DNA of 64,000 bases from Plecoglossus altivelis (GCA_036571765.1 BROE01000009.1:12466260-12530259), one strand, 5' to 3'. Numbered from the stretch's first letter, positions 33,301-42,459 are shown. Made by a program: numbers and translations. Notes: generated from the letters alone by a model not told the origin.

Positions 33301-34375
33301 ACATCCCACCGTAAGCACAGCGAGCGAGCACAGAGCACACAGGCACCTTGACCATGAGCAGCAGGTGATACAGGTCCTCCACCTCATCCCCCTCCGTCTC
33401 CCTGTAGTCCCTGCCTGTGTTCAGGCTGGACCCCTGGATGGTGCGTCTGTACAGAGGCAGCTCCATGGCCTCCGCGTACAGATCGATGGCCTGGTGACCA
33501 ACCGTCTGGTACATGTAGCTGTCCAGCTCATCTGGAAAACAGGGCGGGGTGGGGGCCAAATACTAATCATGTCAAATAGATGGAGAACAGCGCAGATTAG
33601 AATGTTGTGCAATAGGGAAGGATAAAATAGGAAATAATGGAGCCGAAATAGAAGCGTGTCACTTCCTGTCCTGTCTGTGGACTATAAATCTTAGGGTAGT
33701 TGTGGGGCAGGCACAATGATCCTGCAGCTGAAGAACAGCCTGCCCCCCCATGGGGTATCTTGCAGCTGCTGAGTCTATATAGGGCAGACTAGATTGATAT
33801 AGGTAGGCTGCAGGGAGACTGTGTGTCCAGGCTCACCTGTGTTTGCTGGGCGCAGGTTGGCCAGAGCAACGATCTTGTGCCCTGCATCAACACACTGCAT
33901 CATGTTGTAGCAGCTGTCTTTGCCACCGCTGAAACAGGACATGGCTATTAAGGTTAACGTTATCACCACACAGGACCAGGCTACGCAGACATGCGGATAG
34001 TCTTGCATTAGGCTACTGCTTTTAGTGTACCACTGTATGGGAGTGACTATAAGCTGTGTGTATACTGTTCTCTTCAGTACTGGAGTACAGTATAGTAACG
34101 CAACATCTTATTCTCCATTATGTAATGAGGTACTTCAGTCTCTCACTGCTCTAGAGATCTTAACACAGCAAGATAACAAAATATTGACATGTATTCAACA
34201 TAACGTAATCGGTGAGTAAACCGTTATATTACAGTTTCAACAAAAAAAAACATGTACAAAAAAATACGAGGAAGAATTAACACAGCTTGTACATTTATCT
34301 GTGTTGTGAGCTACCTTGCTACTAAGAGCAACGAATGAATGCATTTAGCTACCTTATCAACGCGACCACTTTCAT
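7035..34375 (-). CDS. dph6: dph6, diphthine--ammonia ligase, long RidA-containing form (spliced, partial at 3' end)
   Basis: This is the overall span of the visible coding part of dph6. Dph6 uses ATP and ammonium to convert diphthine to diphthamide on a histidine of elongation factor 2, the last step of diphthamide synthesis, in the cytosol. Ten exons (34375-34353, 33928-33837, 33531-33347, 20813-20695, 13432-13371, 13195-13101, 12961-12868, 9994-9889, 9529-9404, 7230-7035) total 1098 nt. Reading frame is kept at every junction between neighbouring visible exons. Landmarks in order are the PP-loop SGGKDS, the DELDSYMYQTVGH segment, LQPLAFLWRR, HVCGEGGEYETFTLDCP, VIHSADAFAPVGYLRF, then RidA-like YQWISGISG and SHWAPANIGPYSQA. 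One exon is missing after the third and one before the last. The second RidA domain continues beyond the window. The identity is by recognition of family motifs, not by a database search. Confidence 0.93.
7231..9403. other. dph6 intron(s) expected to hold an unrecognised exon
   Basis: The phases of the flanking exons demand an exon of length 2+3n+2 here, encoding the remainder of the first RidA-like domain. I searched the minus strand for the expected M-x2-F-x3-N-x2-Y and PPxR patterns and saw none. The left part (7380-8230) is a GC-rich decayed tandem repeat. The right part (8240-9300) is unique sequence with a 187-codon open frame (8813-8250, minus) that has no domain I recognise. Confidence 0.6.
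7423..7517 (+). repeat. 14-bp minisatellite (GAGCGTGTTGGAGG)
   Basis: Seven tandem copies of a 14-bp unit differ by one G/A position (GCGTG or GCATG). Decayed copies (GAGCATGTTGGAGG, GAGCGGGACTG, GTGTTGGAGCGG) continue to about 8230. Confidence 0.9.
9404..9529 (-). CDS. dph6: dph6 exon 10 (first RidA/YjgF-like domain, N-terminal part)
   Basis: This exon has 126 nt, with acceptor cccacag before 9529 and donor gtacag from 9403. It encodes a stretch with YQWISGISGLHS, then NQTMAAFTLLQ. The pattern W/V-SG-I-G followed by Q-T-x-x-AF-x-L-L is the entry strand and first helix of the RidA/YjgF/UK114 fold. It ends one base into a codon. It cannot join directly to 7230, because that would leave the codon one base short, so a further exon is required. 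Confidence 0.82.
9889..9994 (-). CDS. dph6: dph6 exon 9 (linker between ATPase and RidA-like part)
   Basis: This exon has 106 nt, with acceptor cttgccag before 9994 and donor gtgaga from 9888. It starts in phase 0, as exon 8 requires, and encodes TAIDKMTEEAEYADQAQDIQ followed by a serine-containing segment ending LAH plus one base of a glycine. The acidic, polar composition suits a linker. It has no signature motif of its own. The call rests on clean splice sites, an uninterrupted frame, and phase agreement with the exons on both sides. Confidence 0.8.
11562..11778. repeat. (CA)n with ACACGCAC variants, two tracts
   Basis: A CA-rich tract at 11562-11665 carries repeated CACACGCACACATG units. 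A second tract at 11725-11778 includes CGCGCGCG. Both are alternating purine-pyrimidine. Confidence 0.93.
12140..12178. repeat. (CA)n microsatellite
   Basis: CAGGCACA units lead into a pure CA run of about 22 bp. Confidence 0.93.
12868..12961 (-). CDS. dph6: dph6 exon 8 (VIHSADAFAPVGYLRF)
   Basis: This exon has 94 nt, with acceptor gaccag before 12961 and strong donor gtgagt from 12867. It encodes DAMETVIHSADAFAPVGYLRF and then TKMHTENKDS. In the short human protein the sequence ends about twenty residues after this motif. If the donor were not used, translation would run on from KDS into unrelated residues to a stop at about 12793, which could make a short isoform. The ideal donor and the in-phase exon at 9994 favour splicing onward. 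Confidence 0.95.
13101..13195 (-). CDS. dph6: dph6 exon 7 (HVCGEGGEYETFTLDCP)
   Basis: This exon has 95 nt, with acceptor ttaccag before 13195 and consensus donor gtaagg from 13100. It encodes LSRKYGI, then HVCGEGGEYETFTLDCP and LFKKRIV. GEGGEYET is the second hallmark motif of the Dph6 family and lies at the substrate-binding face of the ATPase domain. The exon ends with AT, and the C at the start of exon 8 makes an isoleucine. Confidence 0.96.
13371..13432 (-). CDS. dph6: dph6 exon 6
   Basis: This short exon has 62 nt, with acceptor tcgcag before 13432 and donor gttaga from 13370. It encodes GLDPVQHLGQPLAAMESYLNQ, counting the glycine split with exon 5. The family counterpart is LDPDKHLGKTL...YL. 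It ends in phase 0. The 175-bp intron separating it from exon 7 is among the shortest of the gene. Confidence 0.93.
13563..13872. repeat. GA-rich minisatellite with GATCAGGGGGAGAGAGGGAGAG units
   Basis: This polypurine array of about 300 bp has a loose unit of 27-45 bp, marked by (ACT)GATCAGGG followed by GAGAGAGGGAGAGAGA. At least five marked copies are visible. Confidence 0.92.
17398..17432. repeat. (GA)n with GAGC interruptions
   Basis: This is a short GA tract inside intron 5 of dph6. Confidence 0.85.
18915..19055. repeat. tandem CGCACGCACACACCCATG (18 bp) repeat
   Basis: Three clear copies of an 18-bp unit (18960-19015) are flanked by diverged ACGCACGCGC copies on both sides. Confidence 0.85.
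20695..20813 (-). CDS. dph6: dph6 exon 5 (LQPLAFLWRRDQETLL segment)
   Basis: This exon has 119 nt, with acceptor cccccag before 20813 and donor gtgggt from 20694. It starts with the last base of a codon (G), then CVRLGLQPLAFLWRR, DQETLLSDMISADLHA and LLIKVAAL. This matches the family segment usually read as LQPLAYLWQRNQ...IIKVAALG. The exon ends one base into a glycine codon that exon 6 completes with GC. The start phase means the missing upstream exon must end with two bases, probably GT of a valine. Numbering assumes that one missing exon. Confidence 0.94.
21148..21194. repeat. (GT)n microsatellite
   Basis: This is a GT run with two GTCT interruptions. Confidence 0.93.
21457..21613. other. 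assembly gap (157 N)
   Basis: This is a run of N within a GA-rich repeat: GAGAGA flanks it on both sides (21336-21456 and 21614-21640). The true length is probably unknown. It lies in the dph6 intron expected to contain the missing fourth exon. Confidence 0.99.
22376..22470 (+). repeat. 16-bp minisatellite (GCGTGTGTGGGAACGC)
   Basis: Five to six tandem copies of a 16-bp unit carry GCGC/GCTG variants at one junction. Confidence 0.9.
25745..25965. repeat. (GA)n / GGGAGAGA tracts
   Basis: There are two purine tracts (25745-25781 and 25868-25963) with GGGAGAGA units, separated by unique sequence. Confidence 0.9.
27262..27640. repeat. 185-bp tandem duplication
   Basis: The sequence from CCAGCCAAGAACACTTGATGG through the GATAGATAGATAGAAATACAG motif to the CT-rich stretch occurs twice in direct order, with copies starting near 27262 and 27447. 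The first 95 bp of the copies look identical. Later parts differ by small indels and substitutions. Confidence 0.92.
27625..27712. repeat. (CT)n pyrimidine tract
   Basis: CTCTCCCTC and TTCTCC units follow the second copy of the duplication directly. Confidence 0.88.
28708..28765. repeat. (CA)n microsatellite
   Basis: This CA run has CAGA and CGCA interruptions. Confidence 0.95.
30290..30462. repeat. (CA)n compound microsatellite
   Basis: Two long CA runs are joined by CAGACAGA. About 100 bp of CACGCACG/CTCGCGCGCG alternating sequence follows. Confidence 0.95.
30625..30702. repeat. (CA)n with CGCA interruptions
   Basis: ACACGCACG units end in a pure CA run before GCAGCAGCAG. Confidence 0.93.
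31937..31988. repeat. GGA-rich polypurine tract
   Basis: (GGAGGGGGA)n units extend for about 50 bp. Confidence 0.88.
32256..32420. repeat. (GA)n with GGGAGAAAGAGA units
   Basis: This purine tract has a 14-16 bp higher-order unit (GAGGGAGAAAGAGAGA). A short GT run lies at 32468-32483 and a CA run at 32613-32640. Confidence 0.9.
33236..33300 (-). repeat. tRNA-like relic, possible tRNA-derived SINE head
   Basis: On the minus strand GTAGTAGTGGCTAGAGCC resembles an A box. About 40 bases on, GCAAGTTCGAATCCCC is a near-perfect B box with T-arm. The spacing suits a tRNA gene, but no full cloverleaf with a closed acceptor stem is evident, so this is more likely an old tRNA-derived SINE fragment than a working tRNA. 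It lies between dph6 exon 3 and the next intronic sequence. Confidence 0.5.
33347..33531 (-). CDS. dph6: dph6 exon 3 (DELDSYMYQTVGH segment)
   Basis: This exon has 185 nt, with acceptor ttttccag before 33531 and donor gtgcct from 33346. It encodes DELDSYMYQTVGH, then an LYAEAMELPLYRR helix and an acidic EGDEVEDLY segment ending LLLMVK. These are conserved parts of the Dph6 ATPase core. Exons 1 to 3 together give exactly 100 codons, so this exon ends in phase 0. The following exon (family sequence around GAILSDYQRVRVENV) was not found. Confidence 0.95.
33837..33928 (-). CDS. dph6: dph6 exon 2 (PP-loop ATP-binding motif)
   Basis: This exon has 92 nt, with acceptor ttcag before 33928 and donor gtgagc from 33836. 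It encodes SGGKDSCYNMMQC followed by a VALANLRP segment. SGGKDS is the PP-loop of the N-type ATP pyrophosphatase fold and binds the ATP pyrophosphate. The region is almost invariant in the Dph6 family. It ends one base into an aspartate codon (G), which the AT at the start of the next exon completes. Compared with the human protein as remembered, the linker before the DELDSYMYQ segment is a few residues shorter (ANT-DELD). Confidence 0.95.
34353..34375 (-). CDS. dph6: dph6 exon 1 (start codon)
   Basis: This exon has 23 coding bases and encodes M-K-V-V-A-L-I plus two bases of a serine codon. The ATG at 34375-34373 has an A at -3 (context aaaATGA), a good vertebrate start. The exon ends ATAAG before a gt donor at 34352. 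The next exon starts with C, restoring the AGC serine of the PP-loop S-G-G-K-D-S. The peptide matches the usual N-terminus of the family (MKVVALISGGKDS), which fixes the start. Confidence 0.88.
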
Positions 34376-34520
34376 TTTGCAAATGCACTTCCGCGGTTTA
34401 TACAGCAATGTTATAATGTTATTCCGATAGTTTTGCTGAATGTCTAATAAACATAGCAACCAGTGGCAACACCGGCATGTATACAACAACACGTGAAATT
34501 TACTTCCTGGTTGCAGAGGA
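34376..34520 (-). promoter_or_regulatory. putative dph6 5' UTR / core promoter
   Basis: This is the sequence directly upstream of the dph6 ATG. No TATA box is evident at a fixed distance. On the minus strand there is an ETS-type CGGAAGT at 34393-34387, just before the ATG, and a second CAGGAAGTA at 34509-34501. ETS sites close to the start are common in housekeeping promoters. No large CpG-dense island is seen. The transcription start and any 5' UTR intron cannot be placed. Confidence 0.4.
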
Positions 34521-37130
34521 CCCTTTGAAACGAGGTAACCTACGTAGTGCCTGACAATAATAGGAAAGCACTGAAAGGGAGGGCTGATGTTAGAAGGAGC
34601 TTTACGAACTTTTCATACATCGATGATGTAACATGTAAAATAGTATTTCTATTGTAATTATACACAAAGATGACTTACAGTAATATTGCTTGGAGGAACA
34701 ATATTTCATCGGTAGCCTAATAATGTTTTGTGTCGGATTGTATCATTGGTAGTGTGTTGTGTTGTTGTGATGTTCCTGAACTTATACTTTTTGTATTGTC
34801 AATTAGATGGCAAGATGGTCATATTCCACTATTTGATCGCTAAACACTCTGCTATTTGCGTCTATTGTGAAGATTTCATATTTAGTCGTTTATTGATTAA
34901 AAATGAACAGTCTGCCTTTATTGATTGTGATTTATGGAGGAGATATGAGGGGTAAACTTCCTGACATCTGTCTTTGTACATCTGAGATATGTGACCATAC
35001 GCTGTGCATTAACAATCAATTCATTGTGATGACAGCCCAACAATTATACATGTTTCATTTGACTGAAAGCACAAATTGTAATTCAAACAGTAGTCTAGAA
35101 TTTCTTTTAATTTGTATCCCATCAAATGAGTGGTAGCGGTAGAGAGAGACCCCTAGTCCATGTTATACTAGGCCTATTCACACAGGTTGGGTTCTTTGTA
35201 TCCTGCAAGGGAGCACCATAGCTCAGAGGAAAGCCTTTGAAGCTCTTTTTGCTGTCTGTTGTTGTGCCAGAGCAGAATAATTGCACAGCCTTTGTGTGTC
35301 TCCCTCACCTTCTGCCCCTAAGCAGGCCAAAGGCAAGCGGATTTGTCTGAATGTACAAAATTGAGATAGACATCTCCTCAATCCACTGCTTTCTGTGTTT
35401 TCCTCTCCCTTGTATTGTTTTAGTTTGGACCTTTTGAAACGTGACAAAAACTTCACACCCATGGAGAAGCGTGGTTCACCTTTAAAAACAGTCCCATCCC
35501 AGCCCTGAGAGAGTAGAGCCTGACGCAGAGATCAAGAGGACAGTAGAACCTACTGCTCTACTGATTCCCTGCCTGCCTGCACAGTACAGTCATCTACTGT
35601 ACTGGGATCTACTGCCATTTACTGTAGTTGCCGGTGCAATATGGTGTGTGCTGTACGTTCATTTTCAAGATGTAGATGCGTTTCGGTTGACTACAGTGTC
35701 CTCTGTAGTGATCCATGTGAAGCTGTTGTGTATATTGATGTGTCCTTTTGGTCTTGGCAGTATTCTGCATTACCCTCCCAATATGCCAGTGTTCAAACAA
35801 TGAGCACATACATGATCAGGAAAAGGAATGAAGTAATAAAGTAGCAAATTGTGTGTTTCTACCGCTGCAACGAATCCCTGTGGAGGCGTTTTATCAAGCT
35901 CTGAAAAGCCCAGCAGAAACCCTGGGATTCTTGCATCATTCCTGAAGTCATCTCTCTATTCATGCATCCATTGTTCTTATGAGAACAAACATCACTGAAC
36001 TGTTTCAGCTGTTGGTTTCAGCTCATTGAACATCCAAATGTCATATTTGAGAAACGGTCTTGATTTGGAAAGGGAACCTCCCAATAGGTCTGTTCTTCAC
36101 TTTGGCCAAACTGGGAATTTATAGGCAAATTTCTCCATTTCAGTTATGATAATTCCTCTTCACTGCCGCTGCGCCTGTGGTCACTTTCATTATGGTGGTG
36201 ACCCAATGCAAATGACCTCACTTAACAGCTTTACTTTATGAAGTAGTTTATTATTTGGACAGATTAATAAAGAAGTGTGTTGTTCAGTTTTTTGTTTTTG
36301 TTTTTTTGTTTTATTTGCAGCACCACTCGACTGGCGTAAAAGAGGTTTTTATATCCGTTTTGTTGGCGCAAGAGGGGATAAAAAGTGTTGATGGATAGGA
36401 CAGGCGAGACACAGGCGATGACGTGAATATGAGACGCATAAATATGAAAGCAAGGCGGTGGAAATGGAATGGCACCCTTGGCCTTTTCTTAAAGTAGCAT
36501 GTGCATATGACAGGTGATTTACACAGATACGCAAACAAATTATTTTGTCGCCACAAGGACACAAAAACTTTTGGGGTAATGAGAAAGCGAGGCCTGAAAT
36601 CACAGGCCGATAAATTGAGTGTCAGGACAGGCCAGCCAAGGTTGCATATCCAGGGGCCCAGAATACACACTCACCTCCAGTTGGAACCCCTTTATAGTGC
36701 TAGACCAATGTAAACAGTATGGGAGCTTTTCAATGTCCAAGATGTCCGTCCGTGTGTAACTCAATATTTTAACAGAATTACCTTCGTTAAATCAAAGTAG
36801 GATGACATTTGAACTGGTGCTTCGCTCGGTTTTGGTCACCAGAGTGTAAAAGGGAGAATGTTTTCATGTTTTCTATTATGTCGAATAGACATAGTTTCCA
36901 TGTCATTAGGATTAAGAACGTATTATGGTATTATGCCTCTGAATGTTCTGGTCTCTATGAAGACATCTATCTGCTCAGGCTCAAGCCACTTTACAATGAT
37001 GTTTCTGACTTTCTGTGGAACCACAATTTGGATTTCAATTCATCACAAGGCCACGAACATAAAGCAGATACCACGTGTGATTCACTGCCAAATCAAGCCT
37101 GTTGTATTCCTCCATGTCCAATACACCTGG
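34376..37130. other. upstream of dph6, mostly unique AT-rich sequence, no gene recognised
   Basis: This stretch has few microsatellites. Many frames stop often, and open frames up to about 119 codons show no domain. A poly-T/GTTTT stretch lies at 36286-36315. The segment 36480-36640 is unique and free of repeats, and looks like a candidate conserved element. Confidence 0.6.
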
Positions 37131-37140
37131 TGTGTCTGTT

Positions 37141-37252
37141 TCATCTCTCTCTCTCTCTTTCCCCACTCACTCTCTCTCGCACTCCCTCTTCCTTTCCTTT
37201 TTTTCCCTCTCCCTTTCGCTCTCTCCCTCTCTCTCTTTCTCCTCACTCCCCC
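37141..37252. repeat. (CT)n / CTTT pyrimidine tract
   Basis: CTCTCTCTTTCCC-type imperfect pyrimidine tract of about 110 bp, ending near a CCCCCCACAG that resembles an acceptor with no exon after it. Confidence 0.88.
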
Positions 37253-37574
37253 CACAGTGCAGGTTTCTCTCAAGCCTGTCAGCGTCCACAGCCGTCCAAT
37301 CCCAGACAGCACATTTAAATTACATGACAGTGATGGATTTTACTTCCTATTATGCTGAGCATCGCATGCTGGTCCCCCAGTACTACTTTCCCAGACTTCC
37401 TTCAGCTGGAACCTCTTACATATAGAACCCTCTGGTATGTCACAGCCAGGTCCAAATACATAGGTTCTGTTCTGCTGTACTGAGACACCTTTGACAGTCA
37501 ACGACAAGTTATGTACGGATGGTAGAAAGACTGAAGCAGGGAGGCTGGGGCCGAGGAAAGGAGACATGTAAACC

Positions 37575-37970
37575 TGAGAGAGTGAAACTGAGACAGGGAA
37601 ACTGAGGCAGAGAGAGACTGAAGCAGATAGACTGACGCAGATAGACTGAAGCAGATAGAATGAAGCAGATAGACTGACGCAGATAGACTGACATAGAGAG
37701 ACTGAGGTAAAGAGACTGAGGTAGAGAGTATGAGGGAGGGAAACGGAGGCAGCTTGACTGAGGTAGAGAGACTGAGGTAGAGAGAGACTGAAGCAGATAG
37801 ACTGACGTAGAGAGACTGAAGCAGATATACTGAAGCAGATAGACTGAAGTAGAAAGACTGAGGTGGAGAGACTGAGGTAGAGAGTACGAGGGAGGGAAAT
37901 GGAGACAGGGGAACTGAGGCAGTTTGACTGAGGTAGAGACTGAGGTGGAGAGACTGAGTTGGAGACTGAA
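37575..37970. repeat. degenerate tandem repeat of GAGACTGAGGTAGA / GACTGAAGCAGATA units
   Basis: About 400 bp is built from 11-15 bp units carrying GACTGA followed by GGTAGAGA or AGCAGATA. Higher-order repetition is visible: two blocks each end with GGGAGGGAAA(C/T)GGAG. Open frames on the minus strand (158 and 163 codons) come from this array. Confidence 0.9.
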
Positions 37971-38019
37971 GCACTTTTGCAGTCTGTGTCGTAAACTCAC
38001 TTGCCCCGCTTTGCTGTTA

Positions 38020-41000
38020 CACCCATCGGGGACTAATTTTCCAAAGCACTATCAGCGTAATGATACCTCTTTAGGGCCTAACCGCATCCAAATCAGTTAG
38101 TAAACAACCCAAACGGGGATCTGCACACATTTTTACAGACAATTAACTGTTATCATGAGGGGGCCAAATGGATTAGCAGGCTCATTAATGTCTCAGCTCT
38201 AATGTGCCCTTGATTGGAAATGTGAGCGAACGCAAAGTCAAGTCTGGGTTTGATCCAAATTGTGTTTGGTCTCGGAGCAACCTTTAAAAACGCCCCTCAG
38301 CTGGCTAACAATGATTGAGATTGTTGGGAATGCCTCCGGTGAACCTCTTGCTTTATTACCTTCATTCAATTTGGCAGTAAAAAAAAAAAAAACCCTCTGA
38401 TGTGTTTGTAAACGCGAGCGGTGAGGTTGATGAGAATTGTTCTCCTTCATCAGCTCTGGGTTTCTGCCTCTGTTGTAAAAGCTCTCAGATCGCACAGTTG
38501 TTTTTGCGGGTTTTCAGATTTCTGTCAGCGCCTGGGAAGACCCAAAACACGATCATCGGATCATTTCAGACTGAAAGGCAATGAGGCTGATCTGAATGGG
38601 ATCTGAAAGGGCATTTGTATCTGTTCTCTAACGATGAACCCAGATTTCAACTTGATAGATAGTTACACGCGGAGCACTATACTATCTCTAGAATGCTCAC
38701 CAGAACAGATCTGGGATCAGATCCAGTAAGACGCTTTCAGCCTCTTCCTGACTCTTGTGTCATCATCGATCAACAGATCCAGGAAACCAGCAGGTGCCTT
38801 CCCTGCGCACCGCCATCCGGAAGTACAATACAAATGCGATTTCCCCAAATTATTTTCCCTCCCAGTTAAGAACAACTAGCCTTCCATCCAGAACACTCAG
38901 ATTCATGACAGTTACGGCTGCCAAAGGGATGTGGTCCATTACAGCTCACCGCAGCTGCAATTATGATGAAGCCAGTGAAACTGCCGTGCGCACCGCCATC
39001 GTACGCCCTTCTGCCAAGTCCAATCCTCCATCCTAACACTTTACAGACACAAGCTCCGTCTTTTCTAACCCTAAACCTTGACTGAACCTTCTGGAACAAA
39101 GGAAGACAAAGAACACGGAGCTGCATTCAGTCATAGACGCCAACATATTCAGAAGCGATAATCACTTTTGCTTTTCGATAACTGTCAGACACGTACACCT
39201 CCTGATGACGGCTCATGGGGTTAGATGACATGGCTGGGATTCATTTTGTTCGGGTGTCTAAGCTCAGAGTTTCGTAATAGACAACTGTCGTATTTTCATC
39301 ACCTCCTTTTCCTCTGCGAATCTCCTGCTAGAGGCTCTAATTGGGACGTTTGCTCTCAGTTATACAATCCGAGAGGCGGCTTCGCTCGTGCTGACAAATA
39401 CAATCTTAATCCAGGAAGTGGCTTGCAATCCTAATATTGGAGCTGACATCAGAGGTAGCCACAGAGGCGATCCCACACACCCCTCCCTCTGCTTCAAAGC
39501 TCTTCCTGGGCCTGTTATGGCCTCCCCTCTTGATGAAGTGTGACACTCTGCAAACACAAAAGCCCCAGCCCTCTCATGGGTACGCTCTGCTTTACTTGGA
39601 CTCCTCCCGGCCTGCCCCAATGCCAAGTCAACTTGGCGCTTGTCAGAATGGGCCCCATATCTATGAGGATGTGTGGGCTGTGCCTTCGTGTGCGTGTGTG
39701 TGTGTGTGTGGGCGTGTGTGTGTGGGCGTGTGTGTTTGTATGCACCATACCAATCCATCCTGACATGATGTCATGTAATCTGCCCCCCTAATCAAAGCCA
39801 CCACCTGCGTGTGAACACTGTAGACAATCTAAAACCTCTTCCCTGCTCGGCCCATCCTGGCCTTAATGTGGTGTTTGCAGAGTTAAAGAGCTTTAGGAGG
39901 GGTGCTTAACAACGATCAGACATGTCCTTTCAGGCTCTGGTGACTAATGGTCTTCTACATTTGGCTTTGGTTTCAAACATTTTCCCATCAGGTTAGAAAA
40001 ATGTTTTACCTGAGAGGCCCAATCCTATCCTCTTTGATGCAACAAATTCATCTTCAACTTCCTCTCTTCTTCCCTCTTTGGAAAAGTCATCATGAGAATC
40101 TTTTCCAAAAAGTCAAACTAAAGTGCAGTTTATTCTAACGTTTCAATAAGTCTCTCTTTATCACAAATAAAAACCTCATGCAGCAACATTCATCATCGTT
40201 GAAGGACACCATCCCTATCTTTCAAAGGTTCGTGACACGTTTAAAAGATTTTCTTTTTCTTGTCTCTATGTTGAGAATCTATATCTCTGTTCTCTGCTAA
40301 CTATCCTTCACCCCTGCCCTCATACCTCAACCCTTGGCAGATGGAGTCTGGCCCTTTCCCATGGTGAGATCTCACCTGTGCTTGTGTGACCACAGCTAGC
40401 TGGCCTGACCAGCTCTCGCACACAGAGACAGGTTCTGCCATTTGTCTTGTGGTTTGGAGACTGGCCTGGTTCTCCAACATGCCTCGCTATGTCAACATTG
40501 GCTATAAATACTCGGTCTTAGATGTGGCCTCTGCTGAGTGGAGAAGAGGAGAAAGGAAAAGAGAGATAGAGACAAAGACAGCAACGACAAGAACACTCAA
40601 ACTTTGGTTCTTTGAGTGGACTCTTCGTTAAGGCACAAGATATATACAAGTATCTGCAAACTCTTTTATGCATTCATTTAGAATATGCTTATAGGCACAG
40701 CAACTTGCAAATATTTTCGAAGGTTTATTGATGTTAAACGCATCGACAGATGAACTCTCAAAATAAATGCAACCAGACCAAGGTTTTCTTACATGTGTCC
40801 CAGCAGGATGTGGCTTTCTACTGGCCTCAAGGTGAGGCCAGCATCTTGAGGGTTAACATCTTTCAGAGCCAGGCGCAGGCGTGGCGTGAGAGACAGCCAG
40901 CAATCATTCAGAACCGTTTCTGAACCTGTGACTAACCATAAATAACAAACAAAAAGCCAAGGCCCCCTCCTCTCCCACCCTCCCACCAGCTCGGACGGAA

Positions 41001-41450
41001 CATTAACCCAGCCGCCAGATGACAAACAGCCTCCTGCCAGGCTCAAGCAATGACCTCCTTAAAACCTTGATTCCTCCCCCTGCTCCCATCCCCACCCCTA
41101 ACAACCGCACCCGCCTGCCTCCTCACCCCCCACCCTGCCCTCAACCGCCTCCCCACCCTCCTTACAACCCCCTGCCCCTGCCCCCTCACCCCTCCTCACA
41201 CACCTCACCCATACCCCCTGCCGATGGATCGTCGGCCCTGTAAAGAAAAGCCTCCCCTTCCCTCCTCTATCGACCCCAAGCGCCTGTCTCAGCGAGAACA
41301 GAGTGAATCCTATCAGCCGCTCCGCCATGAGAAGAACATCAGCGCAGCCTCTGCCTAGGCTCTTTTTATGGGCTGAATTCCATACACTGGGCCCAATATT
41401 CCTGACGGCTGGAGTCCTGTGATTAAAGTGTATAAAAAGCAGGGCCCAGC
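38020..41450. other. non-coding stretch upstream of dph6
   Basis: The sequence is mostly unique. A poly-A run lies at 38379-38392, a GT/GGGCGT tract at 39689-39737 and a C-rich, CCCAC-rich stretch at 41075-41220. AT-rich unique blocks occur at 38080-38240 and 39950-40260. No exon was recognised. Confidence 0.6.
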
Positions 41451-41890
41451 TCTACTAAAAACTGGGGTGATTTAGTGAGCTGTCACCCCCCGGTCGAGGC
41501 TGGGCAGTGAGTTCAGGGCCCGGCAGGAGGTTTGTAATGAAAATGAAACAAGGGAACGAGACAGTGTCGGAAGAAGGTGGGGAGGGGGACGAGAGGGGAG
41601 AATCTGTCTGTGGATGATGGGGTGGGGAGGTGGGGGGCATGGGGGAGGTATTTGTTTCTGTTGTGGGAGTGGGAGGGCAGTGAGTTTGAGTGTTTGTGTT
41701 TTGGAGGCTTATGTGTGTTTTATGTGTGTGTGTGTTTTTGTTTTGCTCAAGGTATGCCTGTTAGCATGCTTGTGTGTGTGTGTGCGTGTGTGTGTGTAAG
41801 GCCGTCCTCTAGAAAGCCTCCTCCATCCCTACTCCATCTCTTCTCCGTCCCTTCTGCATCCCTTTCCTGAGAGCAGGTGCCCCAGGCTGC
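41451..41890. repeat. duplicated unit, copy A (flank of minisatellite)
   Basis: This 440-bp segment starts GCTCTACTAAAAACTGGGG and ends GGTGCCCCAGGCTGC. It recurs at 42461-42894 with high identity. Copy A carries a 12-bp CATCCCTACTCC-type segment before CATCTCTTCTCCG that copy B lacks. The two copies differ in GT-run length and a few substitutions (GGAGGCTT against AGAGACTT, GCCTG against GCCCG). Confidence 0.95.
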
Positions 41891-42459
41891 CCTGTCCTCC
41901 ACTGCCCTGTCCTCCACTGGTCTGTCCTCCACTGGTCTGTCCTCCACTGCCCTGTCCTCCACTGCCCTGTCCTACACTGGCCTGTCCTCCACTGCCCTGT
42001 CCTCCACTGGTCTGTCCTCCACTGACCTGTCCTCCACTGGTCTGTCCTCCACTGGCCTGTCCTCCACTGCCCTATCCTCCACTGGCCTGTCCTCCACTGA
42101 CCTGTCCTCCACTGGTCTGTCCTCCACTGGCCTGTCCTCCACTGGCCTGTCCTCCACTGCCCTATCCTCCACTGGTCTGTCCTCCACTGCCCTATCCTCC
42201 ACTGGCCTGTCCTCCACTGACCTGTCCTCCACTGGTCTGTCCTCCACTGCCCTATCCTCCACTGGTCTGTCCTCCACTGACCTGTCCTCCACTGCCCTGT
42301 CCTCCACTTCCCTGTCCTCCACTGACCTGTCCTCCACTGACCTGTCCTCCACTGGCCTGTCCTCCACTGGCCTGTCCTCCACTTCCCTGTCCTCCACTGC
42401 CCTATCCTCCACTGACCTGTCCTCCACTGACCTGTCCTCCACTGGTCTGTCCTCCACTG
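41891..42459 (+). repeat. 15-bp minisatellite array 1 (CCTGTCCTCCACTGG)
   Basis: About 38 tandem copies of a 15-bp unit vary mainly at the first two bases and the last (CC, TC, GCC or ACC). Because 15 is a multiple of three, all frames stay open over long distances and give spurious proteins of SSTGL repeats. It stops at a single N (42460). Confidence 0.97.

Larger units (their letters stand above)
20814..33346. other. dph6 introns flanking the missing fourth exon
   Basis: This span of 12.5 kb lies between exon 3 and the LQPLAFLWRR exon. The fourth exon (about 26 codons, SDYQRVRVE region) should be here on the minus strand. I searched for the reverse complement of D-Y-Q codons preceded by a donor and found no match. 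The span holds a 157-bp N gap, many GA/CT and CA tracts, a 185-bp tandem duplication (27262-27640) and a tRNA-like relic near 33240. Confidence 0.7.

Noticed and set aside
37245..37330. CCCCCCACAG acceptor followed by a plus-strand open frame
   Set aside because: The frame has no recognisable product and the pyrimidine tract is part of a CT microsatellite.
36809..37358. Two plus-strand open frames of about 166 codons
   Set aside because: They end in CT-microsatellite serine/leucine runs and overlap each other in different frames. No domain is visible.
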